NCBI GenBank assembly: GCA_963737545.1
Contig: CAVTTH010000005.1
Coordinates: 248,001-312,000, forward strand
DNA from: CAVTTH01 sp963737545
GTDB taxonomy: Bacteria > Verrucomicrobiota > Verrucomicrobiia > Chthoniobacterales > UBA10450
Length of the DNA stretch: 64,000 nt
Direction of reading: 5' to 3'
The notes under the pieces: model-generated
The model's database searches: none
Seen by the model: only the letters and a program-made list of their open reading frames with translations
What the model was told of the DNA's origin: nothing
Made by a program: the position numbers and the translations under genes
Shown: positions 46,020 through 55,878 of the stretch, one piece after another
How the letters are laid out: each line of letters opens with the position of its first letter
Position numbering within the stretch: position 1 is the first letter of the stretch

Positions 46020-47445
46020 TTACGGTTTTAGAATTAGCGTGAGATCGAGGCGCTTTCCCCGGGGAGGAAGATATCCGCGCGCCGTGAACGACTTCCAGTT
46101 TTGTGGAAGCGCCGGGTAAAGTTCCCGCGCGGTCTGCGTCGGCATAATGATGAATCGCGGCCCGCGCGATCCCATGAACCTCTGCACGCTGCCCAGATCG
46201 TGAACGGGATCGAGTGTTTGAAACCAGCCGTGAACACGAGCTGCGAAAATACCAGACCACACTCGGTTGCCGATATCCGACATTCGCGAATTCCATCTCC
46301 GGCCGCAGATTAGCACGCGCTTCATTGAAAAGTTGAATGCTTGGGACCGCGCGCGCGAACAACGGAAACAAGAAGAGGCTCGTGCATAGAGATACTGCCA
46401 GCGTGAGGACCGCGGCGCGCTGAGCGAATCGCGCTGAACCCGGCAACTCGAACAAATGCCGCGCCAGCAAAAGAGAAAGCAATGGGAAGGCCGGCAGGGT
46501 GTAGTGAAAGAACTTCGTGTTCACGAAAGTCAGAATGAGAAAGATGGGGACGATTCCAGCGATGAGATAGTTATCCATTCCATCGCGGTCGCGCCAAAGT
46601 CGTCGAATGAGTGCGGGCAGCTTGATCGACCACGGGAAGAAGCTGACAAAGACCGTGAGAAAGTAGAATGGAAGCATTGCGAGATAGATGATCCCGGAAT
46701 TTGCTTCCTCGTGTTCGACGGCAGTTCCGACCGCGCGCTCGAACACGTGATGCCCAATGCCCACTCGAAAAAAATCGCCATTGGTTCGGAGGAGCGCCGG
46801 AATGCCCCACGCCAGCACGATCGCGAGTGTGCATAACAGGCCAGTCGCAAAATGAAACCGCGAATTGAGCGAGCGATTGCGCAGGAATAATCTGGTGGTG
46901 GCGACGGTAAGCAGAGGAATCCATCCGATGGGGCCCTTGGCGAGGAAGGCCAGCCCCAGCGCCAGGTAAAAGATCAGCCGCCAGTACTTCCGGTATTTCG
47001 GATCGGCAGGTGGAGTGATTATTCCTAACGAATCCGCGATTAATTCATACGCTGCCCAGTGCGCTGCCGTGACAAAGAAAACCAGCAACATGTCGGGGAG
47101 CCCAGCCCTGCCTTGGAGGAACATTTGCAGACAAAGGCTGAAAATGATCGCAGCCCACCAGCCAAGGCGGTCCCCGCCCAGCCGCCGGCCCCACGCAAAA
47201 AGCAAAACAGCAATGCCAGCTGCTGCCATTATCGACGGCAACCGCGCCGCGAAATCGGTTTCATCAAAGAAATGGAAACTCGCGACCTGAGTCCAATAGA
47301 GAAGCGGCGGCTTGTCGAATCGCGGCTCATTATTGAAATAGGGAACGACATAATCAGAGCGCTCGCGCATCTCGCGCGAGGCCTCGGCAAAGCGGGGCTC
47401 ATCCCGATCGATCAGCGGCAGGGTCCAGGTCCCAGCGCCATGCAA
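46020..47445 (-). CDS. PMT/ArnT-like GT-C glycosyltransferase, apparent +1 frameshift
   Basis: The main frame has PLIDRDEPRFAEASREM with the DE motif of the first periplasmic loop, EPRFDKPPLLYW, and RAGLPDMLLVFFVTAAHW, all characteristic of the PMT/ArnT family, then about eleven hydrophobic segments. Sense ends near SVVWYFRS; another frame continues RVHGWFQTLDPVHDLGSVQ and ends at LDLTLILKP (46020). One extra base at about 46240 separates them. The true start is probably upstream: the same frame continues to about 47499 with a helix (SAFVFFACFLLHGAG), and an ATG at 47515 would need another indel. It would transfer a sugar from a polyprenyl carrier. Confidence 0.82.
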
Positions 47446-47608
47446 GAGAAAGCAGGCAAAGAATACGAAGGCCGAATTACGGATTACGCGGGACAGAGCG
47501 GAGATTCAAGGCCATCGGCCCATGAAATACAAATTCGAAATTTGTTTGGAATAAACAATCGCCGCCATCATTTGCGCAGCGGCGGTTCACAGCGGATAGC
47601 TTCCGCCG

Positions 47609-48663
47609 ATGCCGCCCAAATTAGTTGTCCTGCTCGCAGTCGTGTCGCTCATTTCCAGCGCGGATGCGCAGCTGTTCAAGTCACGCACACCAGCAGCGAG
47701 GCGTCCGCCGCAACCCATCGCGACACCGCAAACACGCGCGACTCCAGCAGCTCCCACTCCCGTTCCGACGCCGAAGGTGCTGGTCGCGCTCCCGAATTAC
47801 GACACGGAGACGAGCACGCGACTCCAGATTTTTCTCGATAACAATTGGTTCGGGCCGGGGAAAATTGACGGCGAGATGGGCGAGTTTTTTCGAAAGGCTC
47901 TCATCGCCTACAAGCGCGCGCACGGCATGCCGGAAACCGGCGCAGTCGATCAATGGCTCATCGACCAGGTGCCAGTCGCCCTAACGAATTATACGATCGC
48001 ACCGGACGACGCGAAATTTGTCGGCATCACCGCGAGCAAGCCATCGGAACAGGCGCGTCTGAAGCAGCTTCCTTACGGTTCGTATCTCGAGTTCGTGGCA
48101 GAACGTTTTCATGCCTCCGAAGCGTTCCTGCGAAAATTGAATCCAGGGAAAAATCTTGACCAACTGCAGCCAGGCGATTCCCTGACGGTGCCGAACGTGC
48201 TTCCATTCCAGATCGAAAAGCTTTCGGAAGCTTTCGTCCCCGAAAATCCTGCCTCGCCGCACGCAAGGTCTTTATCGATACGAAAGAGCGCACACTCGAG
48301 GTGCGCGAGAACGGACAGTTGGTGGCCGAGTTTCCCATCACTCCTGGTTCGAAGACTTTGCCGGCGCCTTTGGGAACGTGGAAGATTCTCGGCATCGCGA
48401 CGTTGCCGTGGTTCCGGCACGACGAGGGTGTGTTGAACTACGGCGTGCGAACGGAGAACTTTTTCAATCTGCCGCCCGGGCCGAATAATCCGGTCGGCAT
48501 TCTCTGGATGGGATTAAATAAACCGGGCATCGGAATTCACGGCACGAATAATCCGGAAACGATCGGACGTGCCGGGAGCCATGGGTGCATTCGTACGGCC
48601 AACTGGGATGCAGCGAGAGTCAAAGACCTCGTGACCAAAGGGAACACGGTCGAGATTTTCTGA
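47609..48663 (+). CDS. L,D-transpeptidase with peptidoglycan-binding and LysM-like domains, apparent missing base
   Basis: The first frame (47609 to about 48262) begins with a signal peptide (LVVLLAVVSLISSADA), then a peptidoglycan-binding-like region (RLQIFLDNNWFGPGKIDGEM, about residues 71-115) and a LysM-like segment (LPYGSYLEFVAERFHASEAF). The second frame carries KVFIDTKERTLEVRENGQL and the YkuD catalytic motif GIHGTNNPETIGRAGSHGCIR, ending at 48663. A single base is lacking near 48262. L,D-transpeptidases crosslink peptidoglycan or attach proteins to it in the periplasm. Expressed alone, with divergent neighbour. Confidence 0.86.
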
Positions 48664-48666
48664 AAC

Positions 48667-50084
48667 GTGGGAGGGACTCAGTGTCCCGACATCACGAGTG
48701 CTAATGGCACCACGGCTGCTCCGTTTGAGAGGGTGGAAGCGAAACAATACCGGTACGCCGCTGTGCTGGTCTTCGCGCTGATCGCTCTTAGTCGCCTGCC
48801 ATTCCTTGATGCTGGATACGGAGTAAATGTCGATGCGTGGCGTGTAGCCGGGACCGCGCGCAAGATCTCGCAGACCGGTGTCTACGAAGTCTCGCGCTTT
48901 CCCGGTTATCCGGTGCAGGAGATTGTCAGCTCCTGGTTTTGGAAAGGCGGTCCGATTGCCCTGAACGGACTAAGCGCTGCATTTGGGATTCTCGCTGCCG
49001 TTGCCACGTGGTCGATCGCCCGTCGTCTCGGATGCCGCGATTCGCTGCTCATCGCAGCAGCCATCGCCTCGGTGCCGATCTTCTTTGTCAGCAGTGTCAC
49101 CTCGAAAGATTACATCTGGGCACTGGCGTTTGTGCTGCTGGCACTTTGGGCGGCGATCTCCCGCAAACCGGGTCTGGCCGGTATTTTGTTAGGCGTCGCG
49201 ATTGGATGTCGAGCCACATCGGCCGCAATGCTGATTCCGCTTGCGTTAGTAGTTTGGAGCGAATGCGAGAACGCATCGCGATGGTGGTCGTTATTTCGTT
49301 TCGCGGCCATTACGACAATCACGGCCGGGCTGGCTTTCCTGCCGGTCTGGATGCGATACGGCTGGGGATTTTTCACATTTTATCAAAGCCACGATCGACC
49401 TGATCTTCGAACGATCGCCATCCGTGGGACATGGGAAGTGTGGGGAGGCCTCGGCCTGCTCGGCCTCGCTGTCGTCATAGGTGGAATAATTCTCCAATTC
49501 TGGAGATATCGCGACGCAGCATTACCAAAGATGGCAAATCCGTGGATTGTCCCGGCGATCATCATGATGGTCGGGATTTATTTCCTGGCTTACCTGCGAC
49601 TGCCGGATCAAGCCGGCTATCTTCTGCCGATCGTTCCGGCCGTTCTCCTTCTCTGCGCTCGATTCGCACCGAGGCGAGCATTTCAAATCTGCTGCATTTG
49701 CTTCATCGCCTCGCCCTGGATCGATTTCTCTGGCAGATCCATTCAACCGGGTCCCGTGATTTCTGATCATCGTGAACGACAAAGGACTCTCCAGGACGTT
49801 ACAAGATTCATCGCCTTCGCTGAAGAAGCGCTGCCTGGCCGGAGTACGTGGTCGTTGGAGCATGGGAACCGCTGATCGCGGTCCTGGCACCTGCCCAAAG
49901 CACGCACAATCAATATGAATACACCATCGCGGCTCCCGAACTGCATCGTGTCCTGCAGTCCGGCGACGGATTGGCCTATCTGAGCGAACCGATTCGGGCG
50001 TTCAACTATCGGGTCACCGGATTGGATCTGGCGCGCTTCGGCGCTATCGATATGCGGAAACTTCGCGTGGCGATGAATCGTTAG
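48667..50084 (+). CDS. Polytopic membrane protein, probable GT-C glycosyltransferase, apparent missing base
   Basis: The first frame has about ten hydrophobic segments. GYGVNVDAWRVAGTARKIS lies in the first loop and SVTSKDYIWALAFVLLALW is mid-protein; the latter recalls the acidic-loop layout of GT-C enzymes, although no DxD is seen. At about 49843 sense moves to a frame with YVVVGAWEPLIAVLAPAQST to the end at 50084, a periplasmic tail. The start is uncertain: GTG 48667 adds 22 unlike residues and GTG 48733 (VEAKQYRY) is preferable. The TCGTTAGG octamer supplies the TAG stop. It starts 3 bp after the transpeptidase stop. Confidence 0.6.
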
Positions 50085-50746
50085 GGCGCGCTAGTAGAAT
50101 GATCCGGGAGCCGCTTCCACACTTCCGTCTTGATCATTCCGTTCTTGAACTCCGTTCGCTGCGTGCAGACGAAATCGTGTAATTGCAGAAAAGGCGAAGG
50201 ATCAATCAACTTGCGCGCCTCGATCCCGGCGAACGCGCGGAAGAACAAATACATTCCCTTAATCCAAAGCCCTGCGCGCAAACGTCCGGCTGGCGAGACA
50301 GGGCAACAAAAATCGGCTAACAACCATTTTGCTTTTGGAGCTGCGGCCCGTGCCAATTTTTCGACGATGGTTTGCAATTGCGTCGCCGGAAAACAATCGA
50401 GAAAGAAATGCGTCACGATCAGGTCGTAAAATCTTTCAGGCGCTGGCCAATCTTCAATCGTTGAGTGGATCAACTTCACCCGATCAAAAGACGCGGGGTG
50501 GTGGCGGTGCAGCCGTTGGCGCGTGAGATCGAGCATGGCCGCGCTCGCGTCCACGCAATCCACCGCGGCGTTCGGAGATTTCCTGAGGAACTCGAGAAGA
50601 AAACGTCCGTTCCCCTCGCCCACGACCAGTACGCGCCGCGCCGTTGCGGCTTCAGCGAGAAAGCAGGTTCGGGCCTGCTGGAGCGCGGTTCCGAACGCAA
50701 TCGTTTCCAGCCTGCGATAGTGCCGCGCGAGGCGATCGAAGCTCAC
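50081..50746 (-). CDS. Class I SAM-dependent methyltransferase
   Basis: A 221-residue protein. Motif I is RVLVVGEGNGRFLLEFLR (about residues 37-54), with acidic residue in VDCVDASAAMLDLTRQRL and motif IV-like YDLIVTHFFLDCFP. Substrate cannot be read. It overlaps the upstream UbiA-like gene by 4 bp (ATGA), so the two are translationally coupled, and a methylation step in a prenylated quinone or lipid route is a reasonable guess. It converges with the membrane protein gene, whose stop lies within its last bases. Confidence 0.82.
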   Translation of the reverse strand: MSFDRLARHYRRLETIAFGTALQQARTCFLAEAATARRVLVVGEGNGRFLLEFLRKSPNAAVDCVDASAAMLDLTRQRLHRHHPASFDRVKLIHSTIEDWPAPERFYDLIVTHFFLDCFPATQLQTIVEKLARAAAPKAKWLLADFCCPVSPAGRLRAGLWIKGMYLFFRAFAGIEARKLIDPSPFLQLHDFVCTQRTEFKNGMIKTEVWKRLPDHSTSAP

Positions 50747-51636
50747 CGCAGTGAAAAGAGCAAGACCGCCAGCGGCGTAAGCAGAACGAGATCCGCCAGC
50801 GCAGTGCGACTGTCGCGCGGCAAATGCCCGCCGGCATTTAGCCTAACGAGCAAGAGTGCGCTGATCCCAAGGCAAAGGCAAAACGGAAAGGCAAATCGCC
50901 AAAAGATGGCGAACCCGAGAGCGGCGAGCGCGAGAGCGTATCCGATCGGCCTGAGCAGCGACGCAGCCGCGGGCCGCCCGGTCACGAACGAAGTTTTCCC
51001 CTGGGCCAAGTCGAGCTCCCGTTCCCAAACTGCGATTGAGAGGCAATTCAAAGTGCACAGCATTGCGAAAAGAATCACCGCGGCGCCGAACGAGATGGTT
51101 AGGCCAGGTAGCAGGCCCGCCACGCCCAGCGCCGTGCCGGCAGCAAACAGGACGCCGATCGACTCTTCTTTCACTGGAATTGGCCGCCACTTCCCACCTA
51201 ACGAATGATTCACGAGCAGATAGAAACTACAGATCGCTGCGAGCGTGCCACCGAGCAGGAGCATTTGCCGGTCGAGGCTGCGCAGAGCGAGCGAGACATC
51301 CGCAACAAAAATCAGCACCACAGCGATCCACCAGCCGATCATGTGTTTCCGGCAAAACTCGTGACGCAACGACATCGGACTGCCGACTGGCATTTTGATC
51401 GTATCGACAAAACGATCGGCGAGATAAATCAACCAGGCGGTGAGGAAGAGAAGCGCGCGCAAGGCAAAGTTGAGATGCGCTCCAAAGGTGTGCTCGAAGA
51501 GCCACTGCCAGCTGACCGCAACGATGGGGGCGTCGAGACAGAGAAGATTCAACCAAACAATGGGCGAATAGCGGACGCCATCCGAGACTGAAGCGGCAGG
51601 CTCGGCCACCAATTCCGGCACATTGGGCATTGCCAA
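50743..51636 (-). CDS. UbiA-like prenyltransferase family membrane protein
   Basis: A 297-residue protein with about eight hydrophobic segments. The first acidic motif is YLADRFVDT (about residues 71-79) in place of the usual NDxxD, and the second region is SIAVWERELDLAQGK (about 200-214), where WERELD resembles the second aspartate motif of the family. These two cytoplasmic loops bind Mg-pyrophosphate in UbiA enzymes. The weak first motif lowers certainty. It is followed with overlap by a methyltransferase gene. Confidence 0.62.
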   Translation of the reverse strand: MAMPNVPELVAEPAASVSDGVRYSPIVWLNLLCLDAPIVAVSWQWLFEHTFGAHLNFALRALLFLTAWLIYLADRFVDTIKMPVGSPMSLRHEFCRKHMIGWWIAVVLIFVADVSLALRSLDRQMLLLGGTLAAICSFYLLVNHSLGGKWRPIPVKEESIGVLFAAGTALGVAGLLPGLTISFGAAVILFAMLCTLNCLSIAVWERELDLAQGKTSFVTGRPAAASLLRPIGYALALAALGFAIFWRFAFPFCLCLGISALLLVRLNAGGHLPRDSRTALADLVLLTPLAVLLFSLR

Positions 51637-51819
51637 ACTTATCTGGCGATGCGGACTCCGGCAATCGGCCCGCGGTCTCGCAACACCGGCGCGAAGGCGG
51701 TGGGAAGCGGGGCAGTTGGTTCGTAACGGGCCGAATCGCGCTTGCCCGGCCCATGCTTAAGCAATAAACTTGATTCAGGCTACTATCTCAGGAAACGGGT
51801 CTGCCAATTACTTGCTGCC

Positions 51820-53618
51820 ATGAAAACGGAAAGCGGAATCCCCACGAACAACGCAGCCGTTGCTTCACTTCCCAAACATTTGCTGCAATTTGCCGTCGAT
51901 CAGCGCTACGACGATTACACGCCAATCGATCACGCAGTCTGGCGATTTATCATGCGTCAGAACATTTTTTTTCTAAAGGAGTACGCCCACAAGGTTTATT
52001 TCCAGGGTCTGCTCGACACCGGCATCTCTTTCGAGCGCATCCCGCGCATCCAGGAAATGAACGACATTCTCGCGCGGATCGGCTGGGGCGCTGTCGCGGT
52101 GGACGGTTTCATTCCGCCCGCCGCCTTCATGGAGTTTCAGGCGTACAAGGTCCTCGTCATCGCCTGCGACATGCGGCAGCTCCATCATATTGAATACACG
52201 CCGGCGCCGGACATTGTGCACGAAGCGGCCGGGCACGCGCCGATCATCGTCGATCGCGAGTACTCGAACTATCTCCAGCGCTTCGGCGAAGTCGGTGCGA
52301 AGGCGATGTCGTCGAAGAAAGACTTCGAACTGTATGAGGCGATCCGGCACCTTTCGATCCTGAAGGAGCTGCCGAACTCTGATCCGAAGGAAGTGGAGGA
52401 AGCGACTAAGGAAGTCGAACATCGGCAGAAGACTTTGGGCCAGCCCTCGGAGATGGCGCTTCTCTCCCGCCTCCACTGGTGGACAGTCGAGTACGGACTT
52501 ATCGGCACACTGGAAAATCCGAAGATTTATGGCGCGGGATTGCTTTCTTCGATCGGCGAATCAGTCAGCTGTCTCGAACCGAATGTGGAAAAGGTCCCCT
52601 ACTCGATCGACGCCGCGAATACGCGATTCGATATCACAACGAAACAGCCGCAGCTTTTTGTCTGTCGCGACTTCAAGCATCTCAGCGATGTGCTCGAGAA
52701 ATTCGCCAGCCAGATGGCGTTCATGGTCGGTGGACTTGAGGGAATCAACAAAGCGATCGAGTGCGGCAACACCGCGACCTGCGAGTATTCGTCGGGCTTG
52801 GAAGTAAGCGGCGCATTTACCGAGGTGATTACGGAGGGCGAGGCGCCGATTTATCTGCGCACAACCGGACCGACTGCGCTCGCATACGCGGGCAAGGAAT
52901 TGCCTGGCCATGGACGCGATTACCACAAGGAGGGTTTCGGTTCGCCGATCGGCGACTGGAAGACCGTAAACAAATGGCCCGAACAGCAGAGCGACGAAGA
53001 GTTACATGGATGGGTTTCGAGGCCGGGAAGAAGTCAACGATCCGATTCGTTAGCGGCGTGACGGTCGAGGGGAAAATCGAAAAGATAATCAGGCGCGATG
53101 GGAAGTTGGTTCTTATCACCTTTTCAGATTGCACGGTAAAGTATCAGGATCGGATTCTTTTCGATCCTTCCTGGGGCACTTACGACATGGCGGTCGGCGG
53201 GCGAATCAGTTCGGTCTTCAACGGCGCGGCGGACAAAGACGCTTACAACCAGGTCGCACTCGTTCCGAAAGAGCGGACGATCAAAGTTCCATCGGATGCG
53301 AAACGCAAACGACTCGAGAATCTGTACGCGCAGGTGCGCCAGATTCGCGAGAGCAAAGCTGGATACGAACGGCTGGGGGAAATCTGGGAGACACAGCAGG
53401 CGGATCATCCCGGCGACTGGCTGTTATCAATGGAAATTTTTGAGATGCTCGACACGACCAATCAGCAACCCGAATTGAAAGCCAGGATCGAAAAATTCCT
53501 CACTCAGAAAAAGGTAACAACGAAGGATTTATCAACACTGATTGGTTGGGGGTTCCGGCTGGTCGAGTATCACAAGAATCCGGAGTTTCAGGCGGTGATG
53601 CAGGCCTCGCCGAAGTGA
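51820..53618 (+). CDS. Aromatic amino acid hydroxylase with C-terminal extension, apparent missing base
   Basis: The catalytic part (51820 to about 53008) has DIVHEAAGHAPIIVDREYSN, holding the iron ligands His134 and His139, and LHWWTVEYGLIGTL with the third ligand Glu224. It would hydroxylate phenylalanine (or tyrosine or tryptophan) with tetrahydropterin and O2. From about 53008 the frame moves by a missing base to GFEAGKKSTIRFVSGVTVEG and runs as a C-terminal domain to 53618. The whole is about 600 residues; I recall a similar long hydroxylase type in Bacteroidota. Genes for the PTPS protein and FolE lie 1-3 kb away. No N-terminal ACT domain is present. Confidence 0.87.
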
Positions 53619-53649
53619 TCGGGATCCAGTTGATCAGCCGCCAGCGGTC

Positions 53650-54492
53650 TCAGACCGATTCGTCTTTGAAGTGGCGTTTGCCCTTCTGCGCCTTGGCAAA
53701 CTCGTCTTTGCTCAAAATATTCTCCTCGATCTGCATGTCGACACGGCACAGGTTTCTGAACCACGCCTCGATCCTCTCCTGACTTTTCAGGACGTCATCG
53801 GTCAGATAGTTCGTGTCGATGTTAATGCAGATCGCGCCGACGACGCCGAACTCCTTGCGCATGATCGGGATCGTTGTGCATTTGAATTTCCGCGACCCAA
53901 TATTCAGTTCGTAATTCAATTTATCCTCGTGGAGAAGCTGGCGCTTCTTCAGATCGATCAGGAGATTGGTCGTCCCGTCACGGAGATTTCTGCCAGTGAC
54001 ATTATTCTCCAGCGCAATGAGCGAATGCGACGGATCAGCCAGATTGTGGAGCAGGATTTCGATGCCGGTGTTTGGAAATGATTTTCCGATCAGGCGCACG
54101 AGGCGGGTGTAATTCTCCAGATACTCATTCGTGTCATCCGCGATTTTCTTGCCCTCGTATTTTTCGAAAAGCCTGGCGTACTCCTTCTGCTCGGCCGGCT
54201 CGAGCTGAGCGCGGACGTTGTTTTGTTCGCCGATGAAAATGAGCTGCCGCGCGGCCGTGTAGTCGTTGTTCTTCAGGAAATAATGCATCCCGAGCCGGAA
54301 ATCCTTCAGATCGAACTCGGGGATGTTGTCGCGATTGATCGTGAACGGATAGAAATCGTACTCTTCCAGATTCCGGCCATAACGGCGCCGTTCTTTGTAC
54401 TTTCCCCAGAGAAAACCGGCGCCGAGGAGCACGAGCGACGCGATGACCGATGCGATCACGTTGATGGTGATGTCGCCGCCGAAACCTTGCAT
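53650..54492 (-). CDS. Membrane-anchored YheO-like PAS domain protein
   Basis: A 280-residue protein with one N-terminal helix (VIASVIASLVLLGAGFLWG) and cytoplasmic rest. The middle (about 130-235) has GKSFPNTGIEILLHNLADPS, followed by NNVTGRNLRDGTTNLLIDLK and CTTIPIMRKEFGVVGAICIN, the YheO-type PAS layout. In YheO and DhiR-like regulators this domain is followed by a helix-turn-helix; here the C-terminus is instead a charged tail with RHFKDESV and no DNA-binding helix recognised. It could be a membrane sensor. It is convergent with the hydroxylase gene. Confidence 0.65.
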   Translation of the reverse strand: MQGFGGDITINVIASVIASLVLLGAGFLWGKYKERRRYGRNLEEYDFYPFTINRDNIPEFDLKDFRLGMHYFLKNNDYTAARQLIFIGEQNNVRAQLEPAEQKEYARLFEKYEGKKIADDTNEYLENYTRLVRLIGKSFPNTGIEILLHNLADPSHSLIALENNVTGRNLRDGTTNLLIDLKKRQLLHEDKLNYELNIGSRKFKCTTIPIMRKEFGVVGAICINIDTNYLTDDVLKSQERIEAWFRNLCRVDMQIEENILSKDEFAKAQKGKRHFKDESV

Positions 54493-54523
54493 GATAAGTC
54501 TTACCTCAACCGGAGCGAATGCG

Positions 54524-55738
54524 CTATGATGTTCGCCGGAGCGTGAATCGATTGTTAGGCGTTTCCCAGAGCCTGAGCCGCACGAGGCGATCGCTCAACC
54601 GCGCATTCATCTTCGGCCAGAGCGCGCGAACAATGTTCTCACCTGTGGACGGGGTTTTTCGAAAGTCTTCCGTCTCGAGATCGAGATGTTTATCCCGCCA
54701 AGCATCGAGCGACTCATCCATGGCGCGCTCCATTGCCGTAAAATCAAAGAGCGTTCCGGTGCGTTCATCGTAGGTTCCACCGATCGTCGCTTCCGTCAGA
54801 TAGCGATGGCCATGGCCGCGCGCATTGTTGCACTTGCCGAAGAGAATTGCGTTCTGCTCGTTTGAAAATGTCGGCACGTGCAAACGGTGAGCGGCACAAA
54901 ACGGCCGGCGCATTCCCAAAAACATGCTTTCGTCGTCCCAGACTTCGGCGAAGAAATCCTCTCGCTCATGCAGACGGACACGATACAAAGGCTTGAGCGC
55001 ATTCACCCGCTCGTAAATGTATTCTGCCAGACTCTCCGTCGTCATCGGACGATCTTGCATCGCCGCGACATCGTCGTTCAGATACCGATGATCGAGCTCC
55101 ATCCGGAGCGACCGCACTCCATGGTTAATATCGTCGTACCGGACCAGCGGCCTGTCTCCCAATCTCGTTTCGGAACGAAAAGTGAGACGCGTCCGATAGT
55201 TGTGCCCGTGAATGGAAAAAGCGCGGCCGAAGAGCGCGGCGTTCTTGGCGTCGTTCAAATGCGGAGAGCAGGTCCGGCGCGCCGCGGAAAATTCAAACCA
55301 ATAATTTCCTTCGCAGGCGCCATCCGAGTAATAAGTTGCGCTGCGCTCAGGCGATTCGACAAGGTGAGTAATTGTTAACTGTGCATTGATGCCGGAAAAA
55401 AGCGGCGCCACTTCGAGATGAAGCTGTCGCGCGATATTTTCAACGGTTGGAACCGTATCGCGGAAGGTCGGATTATCTTCGTTCAGGAATTTGTGATCGA
55501 ACCGCTCGTGCACAATCTCCCCCGCTCGCTCCTTGATTTCGCTGATGTTGATGAGCATGCCGGTGTCGCGGTCAATCGTTCCGGTGAAAACAAAATAGGC
55601 GATGTAATTGCGACCGGTCCCATGCTTCGCCTGCGTCTCGGGTCCGAACGCGACGAGGTTTTCTGTGTCGGTCCAGCGCGGAACAAAGAGGCGGCGCGAA
55701 GCCGAAAATTCGAGACGTTTGCTGACCGTCAACAGCAT
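54524..55738 (-). CDS. Triple-domain 6-pyruvoyl tetrahydropterin synthase-like protein
   Basis: About 404 residues from ATG 55738 (MLLTVSKRL), made of three PTPS-like domains. Domain 1 (about 1-125) has FSASRRLFVPRW and TGRNYIAYFVFTGTIDRDTG but lacks the zinc-binding histidines. Domain 2 (about 135-265) has FSAARRTCSPHL and HGHNYRT, with one histidine site replaced. Domain 3 (about 280-395) has FCAAHRLHVPTFSNEQN and GKCNNARGHGHRY, a full zinc triad plus catalytic-type cysteine, close to eukaryotic PTPS. It would convert dihydroneopterin triphosphate to 6-pyruvoyl tetrahydropterin. Lies between folE and the hydroxylase gene. A queuosine role (QueD) is the main alternative. Confidence 0.78.
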   Translation of the reverse strand: MLLTVSKRLEFSASRRLFVPRWTDTENLVAFGPETQAKHGTGRNYIAYFVFTGTIDRDTGMLINISEIKERAGEIVHERFDHKFLNEDNPTFRDTVPTVENIARQLHLEVAPLFSGINAQLTITHLVESPERSATYYSDGACEGNYWFEFSAARRTCSPHLNDAKNAALFGRAFSIHGHNYRTRLTFRSETRLGDRPLVRYDDINHGVRSLRMELDHRYLNDDVAAMQDRPMTTESLAEYIYERVNALKPLYRVRLHEREDFFAEVWDDESMFLGMRRPFCAAHRLHVPTFSNEQNAILFGKCNNARGHGHRYLTEATIGGTYDERTGTLFDFTAMERAMDESLDAWRDKHLDLETEDFRKTPSTGENIVRALWPKMNARLSDRLVRLRLWETPNNRFTLRRTS

Positions 55739-55778
55739 GATGCAGCAAACACGCTGAAGATGATCTCGCAACTCGTGA

Positions 55779-55870
55779 GTCATCCTGAGCGAAGTCGAAG
55801 GATCCCGTGATGCAATCTTTGCGGTTAGCAACGGGATTCCTCGACTCCGCTGCGCTGCGCTCGGAATGAC
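55779..55870. repeat. GTCATCC-type inverted repeat, copy 5
   Basis: Left arm GTCATCCTGAGCGAAGTCGA and right arm ending GCTGCGCTCGGAATGAC flank GGATCCCGT and ACGGGATTCC. It sits between the folE stop and the PTPS gene on the minus strand, 8 bp from the stop of folE, and would lie in the transcript joining them. The right edge has GAATGAC instead of GGATGAC. Confidence 0.78.
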
Positions 55871-55878
55871 GAAGCCTC

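Noticed and set aside
50078..50085. The octamer as a stop-codon-associated signal because it supplies TAG at 50082
   Set aside because: Only this exact copy coincides with a stop; most others are mid-gene in varied frames.
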